Source: Paenibacillus macerans
Lineage (GTDB): Bacteria; Bacillota; Bacilli; Paenibacillales; Paenibacillaceae
Assembly: GCF_023715465.1 (NCBI RefSeq)
Contig: NZ_JAMBOE010000002.1
Location: forward strand, 143,104-207,103
Direction: 5' to 3'
Length of the DNA: 64,000 nucleotides
Shown: piece by piece, positions 1 to 9,978 of the stretch
How the letters are laid out: each line of letters begins with the position of its first letter
How positions within the stretch are numbered: the first letter of the stretch is position 1
The notes under the pieces: generated by a model
Told to the model about the DNA's origin: nothing
Database searches by the model: none
What the model saw: only the letters and a program-made list of their open reading frames with translations
Program-made: the position numbers and the translations under genes

Positions 1-1932
1 GCTGCCTGGCGATCCTGCGATCTCCGGCCCATATATTCCTTTCGCCACAACGTAGCGAACTCCTTCAAGCGCCCACGGGCTGGTTGTCCCGCTTAGCTTC
101 GCCTCCATTGGAGCCGCGTGAAGGTAAGCGACAGCCATGTTCCAAACCAGGTTGGCAGCTTCTTCCCGGGTGATCGGTTTGGACGGATGGAACTTGCCGC
201 CGCCCGTCCCCTTGATGATGCCGAATTCATAAGCGGCTTGAATTTCTTGGGCATAGGGGCTGCCGGCGATATCCGCGAATACCGGATTTTGCCTTGATGG
301 AGCGATCCCCGTCCAGCGGATGAACCAGCCGATGAACTCGCCTCTGGTTATCGGTTCTTCGGGCCGGAATGCCTCTTCCCCGCTGTCCCGGCCGATGATA
401 TCAAGCTGGCGCAGGTGACTGATATATGCTGCGTAAGGATGGTCCGGGCCAATATCCGGATACTTCCGGGGCTCGGGCATTTTTTGCGCCCAACTGTCCG
501 ATTTTTGATCGTAATAAATAGCCCGCACCGTGTTGTCGTCATTCAACTTAAACGCGGCTTTCACGCCGTTTTCGTCTTCGAACAGCAGCGGTTCGATCGC
601 GCGCAGCCGGTGTTCGCCCAGTGGATCGGTCGCGATTAGCATGCCATCTTCGACGCGAATGCGGGTCGTCCACATCCGGTTCCGCAGGTCGCTGTAGACG
701 CCTTCGAATTGCTTCAAGGACTGTTGATCGGTGTTAGGCGGCAGTTCCCCGGCAGCGGTTTTCTCCGGATAATAATGATCCATAAAAGCTTCGAACAACG
801 GAACCCGGAAGTCAAAATCCTTATTCACGTTGACGTATACGCCGACATTTTCCTCCGGCAGCAGCCACATGCCGCTGTGGAATCCGTCAATATCCCCGCC
901 TTTTTCCACCACATAACGTCCGTTATAGATTTGGCGGTTGGAATATTCGAAGCCGTACGCCATGTTCGGCAGCTTCGCATGGATGGCAAGCTGCGGACGA
1001 TGCATTTCCGCCGCCGACGCCGCATCCAAAATCTTAGCGTCACCTAGCTTGCCGCCGTTCAGATGCGCCATCATGAATTTCGCCATATCGGAGCCGGTTG
1101 AAAACATGCCGCCGGCGGGAAGCACGGTCGGAACGGTGGCATATTGCGGAATAGGTTTGCCTGTCACATCGTAGGGTACAGCCAGCTGCTTATTGATTTT
1201 CGGCGTAAACCGAAAGTCGCTGCTTGTCATCCCAAGCGGTTCAAAGATATGCTCCCGGACGTATTCTTCAAAAGGCTGGCCCGCAACCTGCTCAACGGCA
1301 TATCCCTGCAGCGTAAAACCGAGGTTGTCATAACGGTAGTATTTGCCGGGCTCTCGAACGACGGTTGGAACATTAGCTTTAATGAAAGACTTTAAAGAAA
1401 CCTCCCGCTTCAAATCCGGCGACATTAGTTCGGAGGTATCCCCGTAGTCGAACCCGGTGCTGTTCGTTAATAAGCTTTTCATCGTCAGCGGCGTGTTCGT
1501 TTTATTGGGAATGCGGACGCCGCCCAAATATGGCGTTATATCCCCGTCCAGGTCGATTTTCCCTTGGTCCGCCAGCTGCATTACAGCTGTAGCGGTAATC
1601 ACTTTCGAAACCGATGCGATTCGAAATACGGTGCGCTCCGGATCCACCGGCAGCTTTTTCTCCGTATAGGCGTATCCGTACCCTTTTTGGGCCAGGACTT
1701 GATCGCCCTTCACGACCATGACCACGGCCCCGGCCATATTTTTGGAGATATCGGAGTCTTGGAAAAATTCATCGAAAAACCTCCCCACTTCTTCGGGATC
1801 GCGTGGCCCCTCCTCTGCCGCGGAAGCGGTATTGTACAATCCAGTACTCCCTCCTCCGCCGATAGCGCCCGTGATCATCACGATCCCCAAGGCAACGGCC
1901 GCTTTAGTGCGGAACGCTCGCCACATGTTCAT
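1..1932 (-). CDS. Secreted serine hydrolase (class C beta-lactamase/PBP-like) with C-terminal SLH domains; 3' end cut by window
   Basis: A signal peptide of about 39 residues ends in ASAAE. The beta-lactamase/DD-peptidase fold follows, with the nucleophile motif SVSK (S107-K110) and a Y-D-N motif (Y201-N203) where class C enzymes have YxN. After a linker, two complete SLH repeats begin near residue 515 (FRPEEPITRGEF, FHPSKPITREEA) and a third is cut by position 1. It should be an exported esterase, peptidase or beta-lactamase-like enzyme held on the wall through SLH binding to pyruvylated wall polymer; the substrate cannot be read from sequence. The start is the first of two ATGs (MNMW), preceded by GAGGGGAGAG. 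Codons run in frame to base 1, so the gene continues outside the window. A terminator separates it from the upstream SLH gene. Confidence 0.88.
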   Translation of the reverse strand, partial: MNMWRAFRTKAAVALGIVMITGAIGGGGSTGLYNTASAAEEGPRDPEEVGRFFDEFFQDSDISKNMAGAVVMVVKGDQVLAQKGYGYAYTEKKLPVDPERTVFRIASVSKVITATAVMQLADQGKIDLDGDITPYLGGVRIPNKTNTPLTMKSLLTNSTGFDYGDTSELMSPDLKREVSLKSFIKANVPTVVREPGKYYRYDNLGFTLQGYAVEQVAGQPFEEYVREHIFEPLGMTSSDFRFTPKINKQLAVPYDVTGKPIPQYATVPTVLPAGGMFSTGSDMAKFMMAHLNGGKLGDAKILDAASAAEMHRPQLAIHAKLPNMAYGFEYSNRQIYNGRYVVEKGGDIDGFHSGMWLLPEENVGVYVNVNKDFDFRVPLFEAFMDHYYPEKTAAGELPPNTDQQSLKQFEGVYSDLRNRMWTTRIRVEDGMLIATDPLGEHRLRAIEPLLFEDENGVKAAFKLNDDNTVRAIYYDQKSDSWAQKMPEPRKYPDIGPDHPYAAYISHLRQLDIIGRDSGEEAFRPEEPITRGEFIGWFIRWTGIAPSRQNPVFADIAGSPYAQEIQAAYEFGIIKGTGGGKFHPSKPITREEAANLVWNMAVAYLHAAPMEAKLSGTTSPWALEGVRYVVAKGIYGPEIAGSPGS

Positions 1933-2051
1933 TGGTTGCTCTCTCCCCTCGCTTTTTAAGTACGCTACAAGCGTACCCGAGCAATCTTAATCGGAATTCT
2001 ATGAAACCTTAATGTAATCTTAAATTAAGACTTAGAATCGGGCGGCAGAAA

Positions 2052-2095
2052 ATGTAAAGCACGGTTACCCTTTGTCCAAGTAACCGTGCTCTTTA
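2052..2095 (-). terminator. Rho-independent terminator
   Basis: Perfect 11-bp inverted repeat AGCACGGTTAC / GTAACCGTGCT (2058-2068 and 2080-2090) with an 11-nt loop. It lies 12 bp past the stop of the 1300-residue SLH protein. The T-rich tract on the minus side is broken (TTTACATTTT). Confidence 0.75.
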
Positions 2096-2101
2096 ATGGG
2101 T

Positions 2102-5100
2102 TTAGTACTCTAAGCCGAATGCCCGGATCAGCAATTCCGCGGTTTCGCCCCTGCTGAGCGTTCCGCTTGGCTTCAGCGTACCGTCCGGATAACCGACGAT
2201 CCATCCGGAAGCAGCCGCCTGCTCCAGAGCCGAAGCGGCCCAAGCGGTGATTTGATCTCTATCCGTGAATCTATTCAACAGGTTCTGGTTCGAATCCGGC
2301 GAACTCGCTCCAAGTGCCTTCGCCAGAATCACGATCGCCTGTTCCCGAGTCAGCGGAGCGTCCGGAGCAAACGAATCGGAGGATACGCCGGTGATCCAGC
2401 CTTGGGCATAGGCGTCCTGTACGTCCGAGGCCGCCCAGTGGCCTTCCAGATCCGCAAACGCAGCGCTTCCGACTTCATCCGTGTTTTTGCCCAGCGCTTT
2501 AGCCAAGACCGAAACGAACTCGGCGCGCGTCACCGGCCGGTCCGGCCGAATCGTGCCGTCCCCGTAACCCTGCATCCATCCGCGTACAGCCAGCGCCCGC
2601 AGCGCGCCGTCCGCCCAATGGTCCCGCGCATCGCTCCAGCTGTGCTCAGGCGCTGCCCCGCTTCCGGAAGCTGCCGGCGGTTTCACGCCTCCGGAAGGCG
2701 CTGCCGCCTCTTTAATGACGGCCATCGCAAAAGTGCCCGATGCCGTTAAATCAAAGGCTACGCCTACGATGCGGCCTGCGTCATCATAAACGAATGCGGC
2801 AGGAAGTTTCTCTCTCGTAGCGTCAGTGTAATAAGCCAGTATAAACGGATCCGCCGTTCCGCCGTTGGCCGATAATGCGGCAGAGGCCTGATCAAGCGGC
2901 AGAACAACTCGCGGTGTTCCCGTCACCGCAGCGCTAACCCGCACCGCGGATCCCGCTGCCGATAGCCCCTCGCCGGAAGCCCAACTGAACATTTCGGAAC
3001 CTGCGCCGCTTTCCGTTTCAAGTGTGACCTCCAGCTTTCGTCCTTCCGCGGCCAGTTTTAGCAGATCTTCTTCTGAAAGGCGGAAAGTCGCGTATCTGGA
3101 CACGATGGAAGCGCCGACTTGATCGAATTTGTGCAAAAGATCGGAAGCAATGATCACTCGGCTGGCGCCTGTCTCATTCGTTAATTCAATGGAAGCGTGG
3201 TCTGCGCCGGAAAGCTCAGCCTGGCGGATCTGTTGATCCAAGTATGCAGCCGAAGGCGTATAGACCACGACCAAACGGCCTTGTTCGTATAGGTACGATT
3301 TTTGAAGCGCTGAACTGCTGAGCGATCCGCCGCTACTTCTTCCACTGTTCTGACGGCCATCGTCGTCCCCGCCGCCGGTTCGAACGCCAGGAACCGTAAT
3401 CGTGATTGGGACGGTTAGCGAACCGGAGCCGTCCGAAACCTTGACTACCTGCAATACAAGCGTAACCTGAGTATCGTGTGCCGGACGATGGATGATTCCG
3501 TCCGTTTGCACGACCTCCGGATGGCTGCTGCTGGAGATCGCAATCGTGAACCCGTCCGGCACTGCCGGAAGCTGCAGTTTCGTATCCGCTTCGCCCGGAC
3601 CGGGGAGAGATGTGATTGCCGCCGCTACGTCCGCTGCCGTAAGAAGCTTTACGTATATCAGAGCGGACGGGGAACTTGCCATACCGTTCACCGTTTGCAG
3701 CACATAGTACCCGTTTTCCGCAAGCAAAGTAAATGTGTACGTCCCTTCCGCGGACGCCGTGCCTTCAGCTGCCAGCCGCCCATCGCTGTTATACAGTCCA
3801 AGCCGGGCGCCCGGGACCGCTCCGCTTACATGGACGGAGCCTGCTACGCCGCTGCTTGCGGCCGCAGCCGGCACCGGGCGCGGCCGCACATGAACTTCGC
3901 GCACGGCGCCTTCCGCCGTCCATCCATCGCCGCTATAATCATAGCTTAGCGAATAAATACCGGGGGTATTTATATCCACCAAACCCGTTCCCGCTATCCC
4001 TTCCGCCAGAATGCTCCCATAAACGCTATCGACAACGGTCGCTCCCGGATCCCTAAAGCTGTCTCCGCTTTCGAACAGCATCGGATTCGTTCCGCTGAGG
4101 CGAATATAAGGTGTGTTCGGCAGAGCTTTAAGTACGGTGAGCCGAAACGTTCTCTGCACGGCAGACGCATCTTTGGACACCGTTGCCGTCAAGCGAACCT
4201 CGGCATCCCCGTCCGTGTACCTTGGCCTGTTGACCCGGCCGTCCGCATCCAACGCTTCCGGCCGATCGGACGCCCATTCGATCGTAGTGTCAAAGGGGCC
4301 CGACCGGGGAAGATCGATGGAATCTTTAATCCCCGCAGGGTAATTGAGAACTAGCGTATCCGCCGCCAGCCGTACCGCCTCATCCGGGCGAATCGGCTGA
4401 GCGGGAAGCAGCAGCGGGAACGCCTTGGTCAGCGAATACGCTCCTCTTGAAATCGTCGCCGTCAACGTCACGTTCTGATCCCCATCCGTATAACTCGGCA
4501 GGGTCACCTGTCCTTCCGAGTTCAGAAATTCAGGATGCGACGAGCTCCAGGCAATGGAAACCCCGTTTGCCCCGCGGTCCGGCAAATCCAGATCGTACGT
4601 CACCGTCGTTACGGGCAAGGTCAACGACGGATATGCGGCCGCCACCGCTTCCTCATCGTTAATCGGGAGGCTCAGGACATGAACGTTAAACGTCTTGACT
4701 CGTTCCAGACCGTCCAGCCTCAGCACAGCGGTTAGCGTAACATCCTTATCCCCTTCAGAATAAGCAGGCTGGTGAACCGTTCCGTCCGGCGCGACGATCT
4801 CCGGCGCACTGGAAGACCACTCGATCTGTGTTCCGCCATAACCGGTTGCAGGCAGTGCGAGGTTGCCTGCAACGGCCGTCAGATCCCCGAGCGTAAGTTC
4901 CTGCTCCGCTCTGGCCAGAGCGGTTTCGGCCGGTTCCCTCAGCACGGTTATGTTGAAAGTCCTAGGCACCTTATACGTTCCCAGCATTACCGTCGCCGTC
5001 ATTTCCACCGCGCGGTCCCCCTGAGCATACGCAGGGCGGGTCACCTTTCCGTCATTACCGGCCGTTTCCGGAGCGTTTGAGCTCCAGCTGACGGTTGTCC

Positions 5101-6004
5101 CGCTTAATCCGGCAAGCGGAAGCGTTAAATCCTGCGTCACCGCAGAAGCGTTGTCGCCGGGCGCATATCCGATTTCCAGCGCCGCGGCGGCCTCGTCAGC
5201 CCGTTCCGCCTCGCTTGGGACGTTCACGGTGATTTCCGCCGCCGCGCTGCTTCCTTTGGCATTAACCGCTTGAACGCTGTATGTAATTTCTCCTGCCGGC
5301 AGGACATCGGCATCCGTATAAGAAGTAAGCGGTCCGGAATAAATCAGCGTGCCGTTTCGTCTAAGTTCATAAGAGGCCGCTTTTGCTGCGGCATCCCAAC
5401 TAAGCTTGGGAGCCCCATCTTGAAAGACGCCCGCAAAATTACCCGGCGTCCCGGGCGCGGCCAGCAATTCTCCATAAGCTTCAAATTCGAGCACGGACGC
5501 CCATTGATTGTTGGCGGAATTGCCCTGATCGATCACCAGCCGGACGTAACGCGCCTCCGCCTGCGGCAGAGACCGTTGAAAAAGCGGATTAGTGTTGCCC
5601 TGTACCGTATCCACGGTCTTCCAATTCGATCCGTTCAAGCTTGTTTCCAGATGGAAATGATAAGGGTCCAGTCCGCCGGACCATTCATAGTAGAGCCCCA
5701 TGCCGGTTACCTTCCAAGTACTCAGCGTATAAATATCCCCTAAATCGACCTGAATCCATTTCTCTCCAGCGGTTGCCTGGTACCAGCGGCTGGTCGGCTG
5801 AAGGGAACCGTCCACCGCCCTCGACGGTTCGTACGGGTCGGCAAAGCCGCTGGAAGTTACAGGTTTGCCTAACGTTGCATTCACAGCCACCGCCGCCGAC
5901 GCATCCTGACCCAACATCAAAATCGCCCCGCCGATGGCCGGCAAAAGCGGGATCAGGTACCGGAGTTTCATATTTTTACGCGTTTTACGCTTTGTTTTCG
6001 ACAC
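2102..6004 (-). CDS. Very large secreted surface protein: discoidin, FN3, four Ig-like repeats, SLH anchor
   Basis: 1300 residues. The domain order is signal peptide (to about 38, ending DASAAVA), F5/8 type C discoidin domain (about 40-178), fibronectin type III (about 183-260), four repeats of about 85 residues each carrying an I-x-W-S-S and a GD-x-x-V-x-L/M-T-A motif (atrophied bacterial Ig type), a DUF5011-like Ig domain, a further beta-rich module, a charged GGGDDD linker and three C-terminal SLH repeats (about 1115-1300). No catalytic motif was seen, so it is probably an adhesin or carbohydrate-binding scaffold at the cell surface. The start is GTG with AGGTGAGGGC directly upstream; an internal ATG (MKLRY) is an alternative. 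The tail-collar gene ends 31 bp upstream on the same strand, suggesting co-transcription. Confidence 0.87.
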   Translation of the reverse strand: MSKTKRKTRKNMKLRYLIPLLPAIGGAILMLGQDASAAVAVNATLGKPVTSSGFADPYEPSRAVDGSLQPTSRWYQATAGEKWIQVDLGDIYTLSTWKVTGMGLYYEWSGGLDPYHFHLETSLNGSNWKTVDTVQGNTNPLFQRSLPQAEARYVRLVIDQGNSANNQWASVLEFEAYGELLAAPGTPGNFAGVFQDGAPKLSWDAAAKAASYELRRNGTLIYSGPLTSYTDADVLPAGEITYSVQAVNAKGSSAAAEITVNVPSEAERADEAAAALEIGYAPGDNASAVTQDLTLPLAGLSGTTVSWSSNAPETAGNDGKVTRPAYAQGDRAVEMTATVMLGTYKVPRTFNITVLREPAETALARAEQELTLGDLTAVAGNLALPATGYGGTQIEWSSSAPEIVAPDGTVHQPAYSEGDKDVTLTAVLRLDGLERVKTFNVHVLSLPINDEEAVAAAYPSLTLPVTTVTYDLDLPDRGANGVSIAWSSSHPEFLNSEGQVTLPSYTDGDQNVTLTATISRGAYSLTKAFPLLLPAQPIRPDEAVRLAADTLVLNYPAGIKDSIDLPRSGPFDTTIEWASDRPEALDADGRVNRPRYTDGDAEVRLTATVSKDASAVQRTFRLTVLKALPNTPYIRLSGTNPMLFESGDSFRDPGATVVDSVYGSILAEGIAGTGLVDINTPGIYSLSYDYSGDGWTAEGAVREVHVRPRPVPAAAASSGVAGSVHVSGAVPGARLGLYNSDGRLAAEGTASAEGTYTFTLLAENGYYVLQTVNGMASSPSALIYVKLLTAADVAAAITSLPGPGEADTKLQLPAVPDGFTIAISSSSHPEVVQTDGIIHRPAHDTQVTLVLQVVKVSDGSGSLTVPITITVPGVRTGGGDDDGRQNSGRSSGGSLSSSALQKSYLYEQGRLVVVYTPSAAYLDQQIRQAELSGADHASIELTNETGASRVIIASDLLHKFDQVGASIVSRYATFRLSEEDLLKLAAEGRKLEVTLETESGAGSEMFSWASGEGLSAAGSAVRVSAAVTGTPRVVLPLDQASAALSANGGTADPFILAYYTDATREKLPAAFVYDDAGRIVGVAFDLTASGTFAMAVIKEAAAPSGGVKPPAASGSGAAPEHSWSDARDHWADGALRALAVRGWMQGYGDGTIRPDRPVTRAEFVSVLAKALGKNTDEVGSAAFADLEGHWAASDVQDAYAQGWITGVSSDSFAPDAPLTREQAIVILAKALGASSPDSNQNLLNRFTDRDQITAWAASALEQAAASGWIVGYPDGTLKPSGTLSRGETAELLIRAFGLEY

Positions 6005-6035
6005 GCCCTCACCTCATCTTCCCTGTTTACGATTC

Positions 6036-6377
6036 CTACTCGCGAGGCGGGAACGGGCCGTTTATAGAAATATAATAGGAGATCCCCGGCATCGGCGAAG
6101 CTCCGCGCAGGTCCGGCAGTGCAAACGTCGTTTGACCGTTCCCGCCGAATTTTGTTCCGAGCAAGGAATATAAAGCCGTGTTTTGAGAAATCGACAACTC
6201 CTGGCCTTCGGCTTTCATCCAGCCTTCCGGGGTGAAGCTGTAGGGGAACAGCTGAATCTCGCCTAAGTACGGATCTGTCGACGCTTCCGCCTGCCCAGGA
6301 TTAACCGCTGTGCCTGCCGTTAACATCACTCCCAGCGCACCGAGGATCAGAACTTTTTTGTAAAAACTTTTCATCAT
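6036..6377 (-). CDS. Small secreted protein with phage tail-collar domain
   Basis: 113 residues from the ATG at 6377, chosen because AAAGGAGGA lies just upstream. A longer in-frame reading to 6443 lacks a ribosome site. A signal peptide of about 30 residues (MMKSFYKK...GQAEA) precedes a tail-collar fold with the hallmark GEIQLFPY..PEGW, ALYSLLGTKFGG and FALPDLRG motifs (microcystin-dependent/MdpB-like family). Most members are about 170 residues and end with a repeat of the collar region; this one stops soon after PDLRG, so it is a short version. No phage genes lie nearby, so it is better read as an exported host protein. It precedes the 1300-residue surface protein by 31 bp and is probably in the same transcript. 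Confidence 0.8.
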   Translation of the reverse strand: MMKSFYKKVLILGALGVMLTAGTAVNPGQAEASTDPYLGEIQLFPYSFTPEGWMKAEGQELSISQNTALYSLLGTKFGGNGQTTFALPDLRGASPMPGISYYISINGPFPPRE

Positions 6378-6623
6378 ATACTTCCTCCTTTTGAACTCAC
6401 GGAATATATCGAGATTCTCGCTGTAGTCCGTGATAAAAATCATAGACTAAGTAGATATTAGCATGAATGGCAACCATTTAATATTGAAATTTTAATCGGT
6501 GCTGCCGTGGATTGAACATGGCCAGTTCTTTTGCCGGCGCTTACAAGTGCAGATCGAAACTTTTTCCATGCACTGCCGTCTAAATGATGTGCCGAATTTT
6601 TCATATTTTAGAGGTGAATTCCT

Positions 6624-8294
6624 ATGAAATGGAGCTTTAAATTGATCAAGATACAAACGCTTTTTCTTTTACTGTTGCTGTCGATCCCGCTTTTCCTGTC
6701 ATCCGCCGCGTCGGCGGCTTCTTCCGATTCCGTAACCATCGAGGATCCCGTGCTGGAAAAAATCGTCCGCTCCCTCCTCGACAAACCCTCCGGACCGATT
6801 ACCGCCGAGGACGCCGAGCGCATCACGGAGATCGATACCTCGAAATCCTATGACGCCATGGCTGAAGGCGCGCAGAATGGCTCGGGCGACGGATCGGCCG
6901 GAATGTTCCCCGGCATTCAAAGCCTTGAGGGGCTTCAGCATTTCGCCCATTTGCAACGGCTTTATATCGCGCCGGACTATACACACTCTTTTCAACCTGA
7001 GCATCGCATCAAAGACGTTAATCCGCTAAGCAAACTAAGCAAGCTTGAGGATGTGACTATATCTTCGGCTTCGCTTAGATCGCTTGACGGTTTGCAAAAC
7101 TTGGCCAACCTGTAGCGATTGACATTGCAATTTAACGGCCAGCTGTCGGATCTTAAGCCTCTCCGTGGTCTGACTTCTCTCGAAGAACTGGATTTGACCG
7201 GAAATAATGTCGCGGACCTGTCTGCCATCGGCCAGTTGCCTAAGCTCCATAAACTCGTGCTGGATACGAACCCGCTGGTTGATTTAAAACCGCTGCGCGG
7301 ACTTAAAAGGCTAACGGAGCTGTCGTTCGCCAATTTGACCATCGCCTACGACAACTCGAATCCAAAGCCGATCGAGCTGGAACCGTTAAGCGGACTGACC
7401 GGACTCGTTAAGTTAAACATGGAAGCAGCGCGCATACATGATTTATCGCCAATCGCTTCGCTTTCCCGCCTGGAAGAACTATATACGGGACAGAATCCGA
7501 ACCTTCGGCATCCTGAAACCGTTAAAGCGTTCCCGAATCTAACCCGGCTTTCGCTCCCAGCGGTTGGTTTGAAAGATGTCACACCGCTAACCGGACTTGC
7601 AAAGCTAGAATACCTCGATATCAGCATGAACGAAATCGAATCGATCGATGCTCTGCGCGGCTTGTCCAAGCTTCACACCTTTAACGCTGCCGCCAACCGC
7701 CTATCTTCGATCGACGTCATCAACGCTTGGCCCGAGCTTGAGTATGCCTATTTCAACCAAAATCTGCTCGTTTCGCTCGAAGGGGTCCAGCCCGGACCGA
7801 ACATGAAGCAGCTTGATATTGAAGGCAACATCGTCGATTACCGTGAACCGTCCGGCTCCGCTGCCGTGATCCAAAAATTGAAAGAAGCCGGCGCCGAAGT
7901 AAGGTATTCGGCCTATGAACCTTTTCCGGACATTTTGTTCCGCCAGAATCAGGACGTATATGTTTTAGGGAAGATTGTAAAATTGGACGAAGCCCCTTTC
8001 AACAACAAAGGGAGATTTTACGTGCCGCTCCGGTTCGTGTCGGAAACGCTGGGGTCTGACGTGAAATGGGATAAATCGGCGCGCAAAGTAACGATTCACG
8101 GGAAAAACCGTGAGCTTGAACTTACGATCGGAGAAAAAACCATCCTTGTGAACGGAAAACGCATGGAGACCGATGCGGCTCCGATGATGGTCGGAGGTAC
8201 CACCTTCGTTCCCGTCCGCTTTGTTTCCGAACAGCTCGGCATTTACGTTCAGTCGATTGGGAACAACGCAGTCGGCCTGATCCTGCCGGATTGA
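6624..8294 (+). pseudogene. Secreted leucine-rich-repeat protein with copper-amine-oxidase-like C-terminal domain, interrupted by an amber codon
   Basis: The ATG at 6624 follows GAGGTG. A signal peptide (hydrophobic 10-35, ending SAASAAS) leads into internalin-type leucine-rich repeats of about 22 residues (L-x-x-L-x-x-L-x-L-x-x-N). The C-terminal 120 residues form a copper amine oxidase N-terminal-like domain (RFYVPLRFVSETLG, TTFVPVRFVSEQLG), common in Paenibacillus exported proteins. Codon 164 is TAG (7113-7115), inside a repeat reading ANL-stop-RLTLQF. The frame is unchanged on both sides, so a single C-to-T change from CAG (Gln) is the simplest explanation. Translation yields a 163-residue fragment unless the codon is read through. 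A TTG at 7119 is the next possible start but has no ribosome site. Confidence 0.85.
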
Positions 8295-8303
8295 TGCAAA
8301 ACG

Positions 8304-8351
8304 AAAGAGGCCGCCCGCAAAAGTGTAATCACTATTGAGGAAGGCCTCTTT
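8304..8351. terminator. Bidirectional terminator between convergent genes
   Basis: AAAGAGGCC (8304-8312) pairs with GGCCTCTTT (8343-8351) around a long loop of about 30 nt. It sits between the convergent LRR and ABC-F genes. Confidence 0.6.
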
Positions 8352-8367
8352 ATTTACCCAATCAACA

Positions 8368-9846
8368 CTATAGCTCGACAATCTTGGTGGCAATATGATC
8401 GCAAAATTCGCGGTCATGCTCCACGAAAAGGATGGTCGGCGCGTATTGCAGCAGCAGTTCTTCGATTTGCATGCGCGAAATGACGTCGATGAAATTCAGC
8501 GGTTCGTCCCAGACCAGGAGATGGGCCTGCTCGCAGAGACTTCTCGCGATCAGCACTTTCTTTTTTTGACCGCCGCTAAATGCCGTCATGTCCTTTTCGA
8601 ATTGGATTCGGGAAAAATCCAGCTTTCTTAAGATCGCCTTAAACAGGCTTTCATCAATGCCTTCATCCCGGGCGTAGTCCGTTAAGTTGCCTTGGAGATG
8701 GGAAGTATCTTGGTTAACATAAGATATTTTAAGTTGACTTCCTGTTCTAACCGTCCCCGTGTGGCTAATCTCCTCACCGCAAATCAGTTTAATGATGCTA
8801 GATTTGCCGGAGCCGTTTTTCCCGGAAAGCGCAATCCGCTCCCCCTGCTCGATCGTAAAGCTGATATCCTCGCAAACCGTCTTCTCCCCGTAAAAAATCG
8901 AAACGTGCTCAAGCTGGGCCAGCCGGGAGTTATGAAAAGGAAGCTGTGTGATCTTTAAACTCTCCGACGTTTCAATGTTTTTCAATAGTTGGGACTTTTC
9001 TTCAATGGCGGATTGCTGCCGTTGCTCCATCGATTTGGAGCGCTTCATCATTTTGGCGGCTTTATGGCCGATATATCCCTTATCCACCTTCGACCCGGAG
9101 TTTCTCGTACCGTTTTTTGTTTTTTCCACCTCGTGCGACCAGTTGTTCGTCCGTTTCGCCGCTTCCGACAAGCGTTTGATATCTTTTTTAAGCTTATCGT
9201 TTTCGGCGAGCTCATAATTATCCTGCAGCTGTTTGTTTTCCCACCAGTCGGAAAAATTGCCCTTCTGAATTTCGATATTCATCTTGTTGATGGACAGGAT
9301 ATGATCCACACAATTGTCCAAAAACGCCCGGTCGTGCGAGACCAGAATAAAACCGCTTTTGCCCGCCAAATAATCGCTCACGATCTTTCGCCCTTCCATG
9401 TCCAAATGGTTGGTCGGTTCGTCGATGAGCAGGAAGCGGTTTTCCTTCAGGAACAAGGTTGCAAGCATCACCTTTGTCTGCTCGCCGTTCGACAAGGATT
9501 CAAACGGCCGGTACAACACATCCTCGGACACCTTCAGCAAGTTCAGTTCGCGCATAAGTTCCCAGTTGACATAATCCGGAAATATTTCGCTGACGACATC
9601 CAGGGTCAGGTATTCCGGATTTTTGATCTGGAAGGGAAAGTACTCAAAGCCGACATCGCCAGAAATATGGCCGCTGTATTCGTATTTACCCTGAAGCAGG
9701 TTCATAAACGTCGTTTTGCCCCTGCCGTTCCTCCCCGTAAATCCAAGTTTCCAATCGGTATCGATTTGAAAGCTGACGTCTTCAAAAATGTTATCGTAAC
9801 TGCCATCATAGGCAAAAGTCAGATTCGTCACTTTAATTAATGACAT
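8368..9846 (-). CDS. ABC-F ribosome-protection ATPase, Lsa/Vga type
   Basis: 492 residues with two ABC ATPase domains and no membrane segment, which is the ABC-F layout. First domain: Walker A GRNGRGKT, signature LSNGE, Walker B FLLIDEPTNHLD. Second domain: Walker A GKNGSGKS, signature FSGGQ, Walker B LLVWDEP. Between them is a charged linker that in this family reaches the peptidyl-transferase centre. The N-terminus MSLIKVTNLTFAYDGS closely resembles Lsa proteins, which protect ribosomes from lincosamides, streptogramin A and pleuromutilins; the drug range here is inferred. The ATG at 9846 is preceded by AGGAGG at 8 nt. An upstream TTG at 9864 overlaps that site and is unlikely. Expression is probably controlled by the attenuator described separately. 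Confidence 0.93.
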   Translation of the reverse strand: MSLIKVTNLTFAYDGSYDNIFEDVSFQIDTDWKLGFTGRNGRGKTTFMNLLQGKYEYSGHISGDVGFEYFPFQIKNPEYLTLDVVSEIFPDYVNWELMRELNLLKVSEDVLYRPFESLSNGEQTKVMLATLFLKENRFLLIDEPTNHLDMEGRKIVSDYLAGKSGFILVSHDRAFLDNCVDHILSINKMNIEIQKGNFSDWWENKQLQDNYELAENDKLKKDIKRLSEAAKRTNNWSHEVEKTKNGTRNSGSKVDKGYIGHKAAKMMKRSKSMEQRQQSAIEEKSQLLKNIETSESLKITQLPFHNSRLAQLEHVSIFYGEKTVCEDISFTIEQGERIALSGKNGSGKSSIIKLICGEEISHTGTVRTGSQLKISYVNQDTSHLQGNLTDYARDEGIDESLFKAILRKLDFSRIQFEKDMTAFSGGQKKKVLIARSLCEQAHLLVWDEPLNFIDVISRMQIEELLLQYAPTILFVEHDREFCDHIATKIVEL

Positions 9847-9862
9847 GAAATGATCCTCCTGC

Positions 9863-9910
9863 AAAAAAAAATTTGAGCCGCAAGAAAGTTACTTTCCCGC
9901 AGCTCAAATT
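9863..9910 (-). terminator. Attenuator terminator in the ABC-F leader
   Basis: On the minus strand TTTGAGC...GCTCAAA encloses GCGGGAAAGT / ACTTTCTTGC, followed by nine T. The hairpin ends 11 bases before the AGGAGG of the ABC-F gene, so transcripts stop before the gene unless the hairpin is blocked. Confidence 0.9.
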
Positions 9911-9978
9911 AAATACAGCAAATCTGGCCCACTTTTGGAATCAGATCAGGATATTCCGTTTGAGTGAAAAGGATAAGC

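Noticed and set aside
6036..6377. Prophage remnant suggested by the tail-collar domain
   Set aside because: The protein has a signal peptide and no other phage gene lies nearby; secreted collar-domain proteins are common in Bacillales.
8989..9840. Plus-strand frame of 283 codons opposite the ABC-F gene
   Set aside because: Antisense shadow of a gene with two full ATPase domains; no ribosome site or known motif.
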